Shown in pieces: positions 34,060-40,841 of a stretch of 64,000 bases of DNA (within the stretch, counting starts at the first letter, position 1; each line of letters opens with the position of its first letter). The position numbers and the translations under genes were made by a program. Location: positions 1 through 64,000 of the forward strand of contig NZ_ATWY01000007.1 of NCBI RefSeq assembly GCF_000421405.1. The letters are read 5' to 3'. The DNA is from Butyrivibrio sp. NC2007. Its GTDB lineage: Bacteria > Bacillota > Clostridia > Lachnospirales > Lachnospiraceae. The notes under the pieces were generated by a model, which worked only from the letters and a program-made list of their open reading frames with translations, was not told where the DNA came from and did not search any database.

Positions 34060-36594
34060 ATGAAGAACACAAGGATGGAAAAATTATTAGCACTTGGTTT
34101 AAGCGCGACGTTATTACTTCAGCCAATTGCAGTTTTTGCTGAAGATGATTACAACGAACCAATAATGAAAGCAATTGATACCGCAGAAGAGAAGATCGAA
34201 GAGGCTCTTCCACCTCAGGAAGAACCGGTAGTTGAAGAACCGGTAGCAGAACCGGCAGAAGAACCGGCAGAAGAAGAGACAGAAAATCCTATAGTAGCAC
34301 AGGAACCTACAGATACACATCTTCAAAATGCTGAAGGTGCTCTCGAGAGAATCGAAGAAAATATCGAGAACTACAATCAGACATTAGAAGATACAAAAGA
34401 AGAAAGACTTGAAGCAAATGCAGCTTATGAGACAGCTGTAGAAACTGCAAGAGAAAGTGAAGAAACATTCGAGCAGAAAGCAGAAGAAGCTATAGCAGCT
34501 ACATGGCCAACAATAATCGAGACCGGAATTGATGCAGCCACAGCTCATGAGAAAGCTGATCAGGTAGTAGAAATGTCCGAGATAGTATACTTGCATCAGG
34601 AAGAAGCAGAAGCAGCAAAAGCTGATGCACAGATACTGGCAAATGAAGCAAAGGCAGCAGCAGAAGATGCAGCAAGAGTTTTAGGCGAATACGAAGATAA
34701 ACTTGATGCAGCAGAGCAGGCAAAAGAAAAGGCAGATCAGGATTATCAGGCTGCAGGAGAGGCTTACGAAGCAGCAAGGCTTGCAAGACAGGAAGCAGAG
34801 ATTGAGTATAACAAGCTCCTTAATCAGTATGGACTTAATAACCGGAACTATAATCCTGAAGCACCTAATGATTATTGGTGGAACTATGGTGCATACGGAC
34901 GTGGTGATGTAAGAACAGCAATCGTTGAAGCAAAGGCAGCTTTAGAAAGCGCCAGCAGCATAGAGGATGATGCTTTTGAAGCATACAGTAGTCTCAAAGA
35001 AGAGTATGATGATGCTAAGGATGCATACGATCAGGCAGCAGAGGATGCTCAAAATGCACTCGAAGAAAAAGATGCAGCTTATGAAGCATATGACACAGCG
35101 GCTAAGAATCTCAGAGCAGCAGAACTTATAGTAGCAGTAAATACAGCAGAAGCTGTAGAGATGGATATATATAATGACTATATTGATTGGCCGCACTGGG
35201 GACAGGCAACATGGTGGGATTTGGCAGAAGCAGACTTCAATCTTGTTAAGGGGCTTGTAAATTACAAACTTTATGACAATGATAACGTTGATGCAGAAGT
35301 TTCTTATTCAATAGACAGAGAAACCGGAAATGTTATTGCAACATATACAACAGAAGATGGAGAAGTAACAAGAACATTTGCAGTATCAGCAAAAGATGAA
35401 GAGAACATCCACGGAAGAGATGTATCCGGACATTGGCTGGTAGTAAAGGAAATTGTTCCTGAAGAGAGACATCGTGACAAGTATGTCCCGGAGACATATT
35501 ACACAGATAAGAGAAATAATGGTGAAGAGGTAGAGTTCAATCTTTCAAACTATCAGGATCCTAGCAGATACAAAATAGTTTATGGCAATAATGGAAAGAT
35601 TACTATCCTGACTAAGTCAGGCCCTGGTGGATGGAAAGAGCACCGTACAGTTTACCAGCATACACGCTACAACAAAGAAGATGAAATCTATTACGAAGAT
35701 GTAATGAAAGATTTCTACACAGAGGCAGATCATTACAGAGCATTCAATGGTTTCTCAAAAGATGACGCACAGAGCAAATTTGACGAAGCCGATCAGAAGA
35801 AGACGGAAATTGATAACGCAATAAATAATCCTATTTATACAGCAGGCGAACCTTCAAAAGATGAAGTTGATGCAGCTGAGAAGGCAGAAAAGGAAGCAAA
35901 TACAAAGCTGGAAGCAGTAAGTGCAGCATATGAAGCAGTAATTGCAGCAGCTAAAAAGCTTAAAGATCTCCAAAGCGCAGAGAAAGTGTCTTACTCAGCA
36001 CTTACAGCAGTAAGAAGTTATTACAATATGGCAGTTGGTCAGCTCCGCACAGCAGAAATACTTTACTGGTGGGCAGCACAAAATGCAGGATATGCCCAGG
36101 ATGAAGCAAACAGGGCACTTGCAGCAATTGAGAACGGATTTGAGTACGAGATTCCTACTCCTACACCGACACCCGGACCTTCAGGCGAGCCTACAGGCGA
36201 TACAACACCTAGCGACACAACAGATTACATTCCTGTAGCACCTATAGCAGTAACACCCGCTCCTGCAGCACCTGCACCTCAGCAGGCAGTTCTCGGAGCA
36301 ACAAGAACAAGATCAGGCGCAGCAGCTACAGCAGTAGAGGCAGGAGAAGGTGAAGAAGAGAAAAAGGCAGCTCCGGCAGTAGAGAAGAAGCAGGAAGAGA
36401 AGAAAGAAGAGACAAAGCCAGCAGTAGCAATCGAAGAAGAAGAGACAGCTAAGGCAGCAGCTCCTATTGCTACACAGACTCCATTCCCTTGGTGGGTACT
36501 TATCATTCTCGCAGCTATTGCAGCACTCTCAGTTGAAGAGTACGTAAGAAGAAGGAACGCTAAGGTCAACTCAGACAGCTCCAAGAAGAACTAA
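34060..36594 (+). CDS. Large secreted coiled-coil surface protein with C-terminal membrane anchor
   Basis: The 844-residue product has a signal peptide (about residues 1-28, ending near AVFAED), an acidic proline/glutamate segment (EEPVVEEPVAEP), Ala/Glu/Lys/Gln-rich coiled-coil stretches (about 70-340 and 590-690), a middle domain with aromatic residues (about 380-570), a TPTPTPGP linker, a charged low-complexity region and a final membrane helix (WWVLIILAAIAALSVEEYV) with a basic tail. No LPXTG motif is seen, so it is held by the helix. ATG 34060 has GAGGG six bases upstream. It is probably an envelope adhesin or structural protein; no family is recognised. A terminator follows. Confidence 0.8.
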   Translation: MKNTRMEKLLALGLSATLLLQPIAVFAEDDYNEPIMKAIDTAEEKIEEALPPQEEPVVEEPVAEPAEEPAEEETENPIVAQEPTDTHLQNAEGALERIEENIENYNQTLEDTKEERLEANAAYETAVETARESEETFEQKAEEAIAATWPTIIETGIDAATAHEKADQVVEMSEIVYLHQEEAEAAKADAQILANEAKAAAEDAARVLGEYEDKLDAAEQAKEKADQDYQAAGEAYEAARLARQEAEIEYNKLLNQYGLNNRNYNPEAPNDYWWNYGAYGRGDVRTAIVEAKAALESASSIEDDAFEAYSSLKEEYDDAKDAYDQAAEDAQNALEEKDAAYEAYDTAAKNLRAAELIVAVNTAEAVEMDIYNDYIDWPHWGQATWWDLAEADFNLVKGLVNYKLYDNDNVDAEVSYSIDRETGNVIATYTTEDGEVTRTFAVSAKDEENIHGRDVSGHWLVVKEIVPEERHRDKYVPETYYTDKRNNGEEVEFNLSNYQDPSRYKIVYGNNGKITILTKSGPGGWKEHRTVYQHTRYNKEDEIYYEDVMKDFYTEADHYRAFNGFSKDDAQSKFDEADQKKTEIDNAINNPIYTAGEPSKDEVDAAEKAEKEANTKLEAVSAAYEAVIAAAKKLKDLQSAEKVSYSALTAVRSYYNMAVGQLRTAEILYWWAAQNAGYAQDEANRALAAIENGFEYEIPTPTPTPGPSGEPTGDTTPSDTTDYIPVAPIAVTPAPAAPAPQQAVLGATRTRSGAAATAVEAGEGEEEKKAAPAVEKKQEEKKEETKPAVAIEEEETAKAAAPIATQTPFPWWVLIILAAIAALSVEEYVRRRNAKVNSDSSKKN

Positions 36595-36628
36595 TTTATC
36601 AGTTAATAATCAAACACTTATTATAAAG

Positions 36629-36664
36629 AAAGAGGCGGATTCATGAGGATCCGTCTCTTTTTTT
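36629..36664 (+). terminator. Intrinsic terminator after the surface-protein gene
   Basis: AAAGAGGCGGAT (36629-36640) and ATCCGTCTCTTT (36649-36660) form a 12-bp stem with one G-T pair and are followed by more T residues. Confidence 0.92.
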
Positions 36665-36705
36665 GCACCCGGAAAAAATAAAATAAAAAAAATTTAAAAA
36701 AGTGC

Positions 36706-36734
36706 TTGCATTTTATTTTGATTTGTAATAATAT
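36706..36734 (+). promoter_or_regulatory. Promoter of the tRNA-Glu gene
   Basis: TTGCAT (36706-36711), a 17-base AT-rich spacer and TAATAT (36729-36734) form a good promoter, with the tRNA beginning 34 bases later. Confidence 0.75.
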
Positions 36735-36768
36735 AAACAAGTCGCCGCAATACGGACGACTAAAAAAT

Positions 36769-36840
36769 GCCTCGTTGGTCAAGCGGTTAAGACGCTGCCC
36801 TCTCACGGCAGAATCAGCGGTTCGATTCCGCTACGAGGTA
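36769..36840 (+). tRNA. tRNA-Glu (anticodon CTC)
   Basis: A 72-base cloverleaf: acceptor GCCTCGT pairs with ACGAGGT (first pair G-T), D arm with TGGTCAAGCGGTTAAGAC, anticodon stem CTGCC/GGCAG around CTCTCAC giving anticodon CTC, and T arm AGCGG-TTCGATT-CCGCT. The discriminator base is A and no CCA is encoded. It has its own promoter and terminator. Confidence 0.95.
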
Positions 36841-36868
36841 CTGACTGTTTATAACAGCCCAACCCGAG

Positions 36869-36904
36869 AAGCTAGAATACATAAGTATTCTGGCTTATTT
36901 TTTT
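36869..36904 (+). terminator. Intrinsic terminator after tRNA-Glu
   Basis: AAGCTAGAATAC (36869-36880) and GTATTCTGGCTT (36885-36896) form a 12-bp stem with one T-G pair and loop ATAA, followed by ATTTTTTTT. Confidence 0.92.
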
Positions 36905-37312
36905 GCCCGAGATAATTCCCAATTTTATTCACTGATGAGCCTTTATCAGTATTTAGTAAAACTTGATAAAGGGCAGTCTGCCTAAATTGAAGAATGTTCA
37001 AAAGCAACAGTGATTTTTGGCTCATATAATGCTTGTAAAATGTGAATCAGACATCATTTTGTGATTGGTGGACAAAATTCAAAGAGAATTAACGATATTG
37101 CGCTTGTTTTCGCTGATCTTTCCTGTTTTTTCACTGTCTAAATTTGAAAAATTCTAAAAAGCAACAGGAAAGATGTGCTACAAATCCTGGAACAATTGCT
37201 GTATTCTATTTGTTGTCGTATTATGAGAGTGCATAGCAGGCCGGTATTATGATTTGTGACCTGCACCGGCACAGCAAATACATTTCGAAAGATGAAATAA
37301 GGACTAAATAAA
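36905..37312. other. Gene-free AT-rich interval with repeats and hairpins
   Basis: No open frame stands out in these 408 bases. CCTTTATCA (36940-36948) and TGATAAAGG (36964-36972) are a perfect inverted pair. An imperfect direct repeat of about 32 bases, each copy starting GTCT and ending AAAGCAACAG, ends at 37010 and 37167. GCCGGT (37250-37255) and ACCGGC (37265-37270) are another inverted pair, overlapping GCAGG/CCTGC. GGTATTATGATTT at 37253 is shared with position 539, and both lie before genes, which suggests a common extended -10. Confidence 0.5.
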
Positions 37313-37774
37313 ATGAGAAAAGCACGTACAGAAAAAGAAAACTTAATAAGAGAGAAAATGATTGCTGAACTGTACTCCAACAAGTACAATCAGTTCATTG
37401 GCTTTGAGATACTTGAACTTAGCTCAACCTACAGCAAGGCAAGAGTTAAGTGTGACGAGAGACTCCATAACACATACGGAAGTATTCACGGCGGAGCGCT
37501 GCTTTCATTTGTTGATGCTATGGCGGGAGCGACGGGAAGCATGAGCGGATATTATGTCACAACCGTATCTGCTAATCTGAATTTTCTTTTACCTGCTGTG
37601 AACACAGAGTATATATACTGTGAGTGCATGAAGCTAAAGACCGGTCGGCACATTCTTGTGTTTGATATAAGAGTTACCGATGATGCCGGGAATCTGCTTG
37701 ATAGCGGAGAATTCTCATTTTATGCAAGTAAAGTTTCTGTTCTTGAGGGGAATTTGAAATTCGGGGATAAGTAA
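37313..37774 (+). CDS. PaaI-family hotdog thioesterase
   Basis: The 153-residue protein carries the hotdog-fold motif NTYGSIHGGALLSFVDAMAGATGS (about residues 54-77), which in PaaI/YbgC-type enzymes places the catalytic aspartate and the CoA-binding glycines, followed by strands ending in SGEFSFYASK. It should hydrolyse an acyl-CoA, identity unknown. Two starts are possible: ATG 37313 with a distant AAGGA, or ATG 37358, which would give 138 residues, closer to the family length. Confidence 0.82.
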   Translation: MRKARTEKENLIREKMIAELYSNKYNQFIGFEILELSSTYSKARVKCDERLHNTYGSIHGGALLSFVDAMAGATGSMSGYYVTTVSANLNFLLPAVNTEYIYCECMKLKTGRHILVFDIRVTDDAGNLLDSGEFSFYASKVSVLEGNLKFGDK

Positions 37775-37804
37775 TTGTAAGAAAAGGAAAAAGAGGAGAG
37801 AGTT

Positions 37805-38416
37805 ATGAAAAGAGTGAACAAGTTATTGATTATGGCCATGACCGGCGCAGCTGTCATTAGTCTTGTTGCATGTTCAAACGGTGATGTGCCAAAAGAGGAA
37901 GAAAAAGACCTTTACCAGGCCTTTCTTGATGGAGAAGTATCTGCAACCCGTATCACTGAAGACGGTGGGGAATATACCTTCAAGTACTCAGATCTTCCGC
38001 ATGATCCGGAGGACTGGGAGTGCTACACAGTAAGTGATGAGAGAGTTGACCTTGACAATGACGGTGAAGAAGAGCTGATCATAAACGGCCCTTACGGCGG
38101 AATGTATATCGATGTCAGAGACGACAAGGTATATGTCCTTGCAGAGGGTGAGGGAACAACCGGCGAACTTAGCTACACAAACTATCAGGATGCAGTATAT
38201 ATAGTTCATCGTGATACATCCCACGGCGGAAGGCAGATGTACTGGCTTGATAAATACAACGGTAAGGGCGAAGCCGAAGACTCTTTTACCCTGTCTGCTG
38301 AGTACTGGGATAATGAGAATGACCAATATGATGAGAACAGCACCTTCACCTTCCGGGATAAGGCAATCACAATGCAGGAATACGAGGATCTGGTAAAAGA
38401 GATCATGGGTAAATAG
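37805..38416 (+). CDS. Predicted lipoprotein of unknown function
   Basis: The 203-residue product has a lipoprotein signal (MKRVNKLLIMAMTGAAVISLVACS) with a lipobox ending in cysteine at residue 23, so it is predicted to be attached outside the membrane. A calcium-like loop VDLDNDGEEELI near residue 80 resembles FG-GAP/VCBS-type repeats. The protein is strongly acidic. GAGGAGAGAG precedes the ATG, and the thioesterase gene ends 30 bases upstream. No terminator is visible before the rimP promoter. Confidence 0.72.
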   Translation: MKRVNKLLIMAMTGAAVISLVACSNGDVPKEEEKDLYQAFLDGEVSATRITEDGGEYTFKYSDLPHDPEDWECYTVSDERVDLDNDGEEELIINGPYGGMYIDVRDDKVYVLAEGEGTTGELSYTNYQDAVYIVHRDTSHGGRQMYWLDKYNGKGEAEDSFTLSAEYWDNENDQYDENSTFTFRDKAITMQEYEDLVKEIMGK

Positions 38417-38436
38417 TAGGGGGAACTAGAAAACCC

Positions 38437-38465
38437 TTGACGAAATCGCATAAACATGGTATTGT
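38437..38465 (+). promoter_or_regulatory. Promoter of the rimP-nusA-infB operon
   Basis: TTGACG (38437-38442), a 17-base spacer and TATTGT (38460-38465) form a good promoter; the start would be near 38472. Confidence 0.7.
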
Positions 38466-38480
38466 CTACATGTAAATTGT

Positions 38481-38542
38481 AAGTGGGCTCGAAAAAAGCC
38501 CACTTTCTTTATGCCAAGATAACGGAAAGGCGCTGTTATCTT
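38481..38542 (+). promoter_or_regulatory. Structured leader of rimP with two hairpins
   Basis: AAGTGGGCT (38481-38489) and AGCCCACTT (38497-38505) form a perfect stem followed by TCTTTA, like a terminator close to the start of the transcript. A second perfect stem, AAGATAAC (38516-38523) with GTTATCTT (38535-38542), follows. The arrangement suggests early attenuation ahead of the nusA operon; control by NusA or a ribosomal factor is inference. Confidence 0.55.
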
Positions 38543-38573
38543 GACGGTCTCAATTAAGAGAGGAAATTACATA

Positions 38574-39035
38574 ATGAAGAAAAGCGAAATTGAAGCAAAG
38601 ACTGAAGCAATCTTACAGCCTATCTGCGAGAAGTTCGGTGTGAGGATCTATGATGTCGAGTACGTCAAGGAAGCCGGAGAATGGTACCTTAGAGCCTACA
38701 TCGACAAGGATGGCGGTGTTAACATCAATGACTGCGTTGATGTAAATCATGCGCTCTCTGATGCGCTTGATGCGGATGACTTTATTGAGGAAGCCTACAC
38801 TTTGGAGGTTTCAAGCCCCGGACTTGGAAGGCAGCTCAAGAAGGACAGGCATTTTGCAAACAGTATTGGTCAGGACGTTGAGCTTAAGCTCTTTAAGCCC
38901 AGGGATGGAGTTAAGGAGTTTGCCGGTACACTAAAGGCGTTTGATGACACCACAGTTACCGTAACTATAAATGATGAAGATGAAACTTTTATAAGAAAAG
39001 AGATATCAGTTATTAAGCTTGCTCTGGATTTTTAA
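38574..39035 (+). CDS. rimP: Ribosome maturation factor RimP
   Basis: The 153-residue protein matches RimP, which assists assembly of the 30S subunit. It begins with a helix and GVRIYDVEYVKE, has LRAYIDKDGGVNINDCVDVNHALSDALD near residue 42, and VSSPGLGRQLKK near 77, followed by the SH3-like C-terminal domain. ATG 38574 follows AGAGAGG by 10 bases; the upstream in-frame start lies in the leader hairpin and is not used here. Confidence 0.95.
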   Translation: MKKSEIEAKTEAILQPICEKFGVRIYDVEYVKEAGEWYLRAYIDKDGGVNINDCVDVNHALSDALDADDFIEEAYTLEVSSPGLGRQLKKDRHFANSIGQDVELKLFKPRDGVKEFAGTLKAFDDTTVTVTINDEDETFIRKEISVIKLALDF

Positions 39036-39058
39036 TCCGGACGGAAATGGAGATTACG

Positions 39059-40219
39059 ATGAGTAAAGAATTAATGGATGCCCTTGAGCTACTTGAGAAA
39101 GAGAAGAACATCAGCAAGGATTCACTTTTTGATGCTATAGAGAACTCTCTTATCACAGCATGCAAGAACAACTTCGGTAAGGCTGAGAACATCAGAGTAG
39201 AAGTTGACAGAGAGAGCTGCGATTTCAAGTGCTACGCTGACAAGGAAGTTGTTGAGACAGCAGATGATGTAATGGATCCCAACCTTGAGATCTCACTTGA
39301 TGATGCCAAGAAGATTTCAAAGAAGGCCAAGGTTGGAGATATCGTTCCTGTATCTCTCAATTCCAAGGAGTTTGGACGTATCGCTACACAGAACGCCAAG
39401 AACGTTATCCTTCAGAAGATTCGTGAGGAAGAGCGTGGCGCTATCTATAATGAGTATTTCGAAAAGGAGCATGACATCGTAACAGGTGTTGTTCAGAGAT
39501 TCATCGGCAAGAACATCTCTATCAACCTTGGAAGAGCAGATGCTATCCTCAATGAGAATGAGCAGGTTAAGACTGAGGTTTACAGACCTACACAGCGTCT
39601 TAGAGTATATGTTCTTGAAGTTAAGAATGGTTCAAAGGGACCAAGGATTCTTGTATCCCGTACACACCCTGATCTTGTAAAGAGACTCTTCGAGCAGGAA
39701 GTTGCTGAGATCCAGGACGGTACAGTTGAGATCAAGTCAATCGCAAGAGAGGCAGGAAGCCGTACCAAGATCGCTGTTTATTCCAAGGATCCTAACGTAG
39801 ATGCTGTAGGAGCATGCGTAGGTGTTAACGGAAGCAGAGTCAACCTTATTGTTGATGAGCTCGGCGGCGAGAAGATCGACGTTATCAACTGGGATGAGAA
39901 CCCCGGTAACCTCATTCAGAATGCTCTTTCACCTGCAAAGATCGTAGCAGTATTTGCTGATCCTGAAGAGAAGAGCGCTAAGGTTGTTGTTCCTGATTAC
40001 CAGCTTTCACTTGCCATTGGTAAGGAAGGTCAGAATGCAAGACTTGCAGCAAGACTTACAGGCTACAAGATCGATATCAAGGATGAGACACACGCTAAGG
40101 ATGCTCCCGGATTCCGTATGGAAGACTACCTCGATGATGAGGATGAGTACGATGAGGAGTATGAGGGCGAGTACGAGGAAGAGTACGAAGAGGCACCTGA
40201 AGAGGGCACTGAAGAGTAA
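39059..40219 (+). CDS. nusA: Transcription termination/antitermination protein NusA
   Basis: The 386-residue RNA-polymerase-binding factor has the N-terminal domain (ELMDALELLEKEKNISKD), an S1 domain (about 135-200), two KH domains (SRTHPDLVKRLFEQEVAEI and VVVPDYQLSLAIGKEGQNARLAARLTGYKIDI) and an acidic tail of about 40 residues rich in E, D and Y. GGAGA precedes ATG 39059. The tail is a lineage-specific extension in place of the E. coli C-terminal acidic repeats. Confidence 0.96.
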   Translation: MSKELMDALELLEKEKNISKDSLFDAIENSLITACKNNFGKAENIRVEVDRESCDFKCYADKEVVETADDVMDPNLEISLDDAKKISKKAKVGDIVPVSLNSKEFGRIATQNAKNVILQKIREEERGAIYNEYFEKEHDIVTGVVQRFIGKNISINLGRADAILNENEQVKTEVYRPTQRLRVYVLEVKNGSKGPRILVSRTHPDLVKRLFEQEVAEIQDGTVEIKSIAREAGSRTKIAVYSKDPNVDAVGACVGVNGSRVNLIVDELGGEKIDVINWDENPGNLIQNALSPAKIVAVFADPEEKSAKVVVPDYQLSLAIGKEGQNARLAARLTGYKIDIKDETHAKDAPGFRMEDYLDDEDEYDEEYEGEYEEEYEEAPEEGTEE

Positions 40220-40242
40220 CTTAAACTCTGGTTGGAGAATAC

Positions 40243-40500
40243 ATGCAAAAGAAAATTCCCATGAGAAAATGTGTTGGCTGTGGTGAGATGAAGGAAAAGA
40301 AGGATCTGATCAGGGTTCTTAAGACTCCTGAGGATGAGATACTTCTTGATACCACCGGCAGGGCCAATGGCAGAGGAGCATATATATGTAACAATGCCGA
40401 TTGCCTTAAAAAGGCAGTTAAGAACAAAGGCCTTGAGAGATCACTTAAGTCACATATACCGGCAGAAGTGCTTGAGCGAATGGAAAAGGAGCTTAGCTAA
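40243..40500 (+). CDS. rnpM: YlxR-family RNA-binding protein (RnpM)
   Basis: The 85-residue basic protein has the YlxR signature RKCVGCGEMKEKKDLIRV near residue 8 and GRANGRGAYIC near 40. In Bacillus subtilis the family member binds and modulates RNase P. The position between nusA and the L7Ae-like gene is the canonical Firmicutes arrangement. Confidence 0.92.
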   Translation: MQKKIPMRKCVGCGEMKEKKDLIRVLKTPEDEILLDTTGRANGRGAYICNNADCLKKAVKNKGLERSLKSHIPAEVLERMEKELS

Positions 40501-40502
40501 AG

Positions 40503-40841
40503 TTGGATCCAAATAAGGTTTATTCTTTGCTTGGTCTTTGTATGAGAGCAGGCAAGGTTAAAAGCGGAGAAACAGCCGTAATGGATGCAATCCGCAAAAG
40601 AAAGGCTTGTTTGGTCATTGTAGCAGAAGATGCTTCAGATAATACGACCAAACAGTTTAGTGATAAGTGTAAGTATTATAACGTCCCGATAGTTTTCTTT
40701 GGAGACATGGAAAAACTGGGACATGCAATTGGTAAGGATGTTCGAACTAGTCTGGCAATAACGGACAAAGGTCTGTCTGAGTCACTTCGGAAGAACTTAC
40801 TCGAAGAAACAAGTGGAGGAAATGCGAATGGCAAAAATTAA
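40503..40841 (+). CDS. L7Ae-family ribosomal/RNA-binding protein (YlxQ)
   Basis: The 112-residue protein belongs to the L7Ae/L30e/S12e group that binds kink-turn RNA: CMRAGKVKSGETAVMDAIRKRKACLVIVAEDAS near residue 13 is typical. The start is a TTG at 40503 with AAGGAG 11 bases upstream, inside ylxR. The stop overlaps the start of infB by 14 bases. Confidence 0.9.
   Translation: MDPNKVYSLLGLCMRAGKVKSGETAVMDAIRKRKACLVIVAEDASDNTTKQFSDKCKYYNVPIVFFGDMEKLGHAIGKDVRTSLAITDKGLSESLRKNLLEETSGGNANGKN

Noticed and set aside
34114-35196. Several minus-strand cysteine/phenylalanine-rich ORFs
   Set aside because: They are shadows of the Ala/Glu-rich surface protein (codons GCA and GAA give C, F and S on the other strand).
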